This document shows, piece after piece, positions 12,384 through 13,075 of a stretch of DNA of 13,075 bases (positions are counted from its first letter, which is position 1; every line of letters begins with the position of its first letter). Source of the DNA: Phycisphaerales bacterium (lineage in GTDB: Bacteria; Planctomycetota; Phycisphaerae; Phycisphaerales; UBA1924). The notes under the pieces were generated by a model. It worked only from the letters and a program-made list of their open reading frames with translations, was not told the origin of the DNA and did not search any database. The stretch is taken from contig JAJDDL010000087.1 of NCBI GenBank assembly GCA_029260335.1, positions 1-13,075 on the forward strand, read 5' to 3'. The position numbers and the translations under genes are program-made.

Positions 12384-13075
12384 GTGGATCCGCTCGCAGA
12401 GATACTGGCACGCCTGGATGCGATGGACCGCCGATTGGCGGCATTGGAAGAGTCTCGGCGAGCCGAAACCGCCGAGCAGCCTCCAGCAGAGGTCAAAGCG
12501 AGAGAACTGCCGGCCGATCCCACCGTGAATCTCGAGCCCGAGCCGACGGCGACCCCCGAGCCGGATCTGCCAGCGATGGACGAACTGGCCTCACCGCCAC
12601 CACCCCCCGCCGAACCCTCGCTCGCCGATCACCTCGTCGCGTTGCAACGCAAGCGTGAAAAACCGCTTTCGCCAGCCGCGCTCGACGAACCGCCCGTGCG
12701 CGAGATCGTCGGCCCAACCGAACCCCCGCCCACCCTGGAGTTCAAGATCGGCGGCAAGCTGTTCGCCGCACTCGGCGCGATCATCGTGACGTTCGCCGTG
12801 GGCTTTTTCCTAAAACTCGCGTGGGATCAGGGCTGGATCAAACAGGTCGCGCCGGGCATGCGATGCCTCATGGGCGCCGCATTCGGCTTCGCGCTGATCG
12901 GCGTGGGCGAGTTCGTCCTCCGCCGTTTCGGCAACAAGGCCGCCACCGGCATCTTCGCCGCAGGCGTCGCGTCCGTTTACGCCTCGGCATGGGCGGCCTA
13001 CGGCGTCTTCTCAATCATCGGCGCGCCCACCGCGTTCGCGCTGCTCTTGCTCACCGCCGCGATAGGCGTGTTCAT
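12384..13075 (+). CDS. DUF2339 polytopic membrane protein, N-terminal part (3' end outside window)
   Basis: I read 230 codons from a GTG at 12384 to the window edge. The N-terminus (1-27) is a short charged coiled coil (AEILARLDAMDRRLAALEE). It is followed by a Pro/Glu/Ala-rich linker (about 30-118) and then packed membrane helices at about 126-145, 160-178, 187-208 and 212-230. The segment around FKIGGKLFAALG (120-131), with FFLKLAWDQGWI (141-152), GVGEFVLRRFG (173-183) and the following small-residue helix, matches DUF2339 (PF10101), a family of large inner-membrane proteins of unknown function. The coiled coil plus Pro-rich linker before the first helix is usual for it. The start is fixed by GGAGA 6 nt upstream and the promoter before it. 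An 18-bp dyad suggests repression. Confidence 0.85.
   Translation, partial: MDPLAEILARLDAMDRRLAALEESRRAETAEQPPAEVKARELPADPTVNLEPEPTATPEPDLPAMDELASPPPPPAEPSLADHLVALQRKREKPLSPAALDEPPVREIVGPTEPPPTLEFKIGGKLFAALGAIIVTFAVGFFLKLAWDQGWIKQVAPGMRCLMGAAFGFALIGVGEFVLRRFGNKAATGIFAAGVASVYASAWAAYGVFSIIGAPTAFALLLLTAAIGVF

Noticed and set aside
12332..12658. 108-codon plus-strand open frame beginning in the promoter of the DUF2339 gene
   Set aside because: It starts inside the -35 region and reads the DUF2339 linker in the wrong frame, giving an Arg/Ser/Thr-rich product.

Overview
The window looks like chromosomal DNA of a GC-rich planctomycete, most likely of the Phycisphaerae. Three things point there: a secreted FG-GAP protein ending in a Cys-bounded dockerin-like tail, a small membrane protein with a CxxC-YDL...CPEC zinc ribbon, and free use of GTG and TTG starts. 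I see no rRNA, tRNA, IS element, prophage or CRISPR array.

Layout. (1) 1-404, minus: 5' part of a secreted FG-GAP repeat protein, cut by the window edge. (2) 405-769: non-coding, with two inverted-repeat structures. (3) 770-1834, plus: TIGR03032/DUF4915-type beta-propeller protein. It converges on (4) 1935-3773, minus: a secreted seven-repeat FG-GAP/UnbV-ASPIC protein with a dockerin tail, followed by a clear intrinsic terminator at 1890-1911. (5) 4054-5765, minus: a small two-helix zinc-ribbon membrane protein and a DusB-like tRNA-dihydrouridine synthase. (6) 5766-6008: divergent intergenic region with a nested hairpin and a tandem decamer. (7) 6009-8312, plus: LolC/E-type permease and LolD-type ATPase. 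(8) 8380-10868, plus: an alpha/beta hydrolase translationally coupled to a GH3-family acyl-adenylating enzyme. (9) 10913-12220, plus: exported BNR_4 beta-propeller protein, possibly a polysaccharide lyase. (10) 12384-end, plus: N-terminal part of a DUF2339 polytopic membrane protein behind a near-consensus promoter.

How the genes fit together. The Lol pair should extract lipoproteins or lipids from the inner membrane, in an organism that exports several propeller proteins encoded here. The hydrolase-GH3 pair is the best candidate for an undescribed enzyme system: one enzyme probably makes an acyl conjugate by adenylation and its coupled partner may hydrolyse a related ester or amide. The substrate cannot be read from sequence.

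Regulation. Two genes without a visible Shine-Dalgarno (6009 and 10913) have a TAnnnT hexamer exactly 6 nt before the start codon, and the likely dusB start has one 5 nt before it. This suggests leaderless transcripts. The DUF2339 gene has TTGACA-N17-TAGTAT with an 18-bp dyad over the -10, resembling a TetR-type operator.
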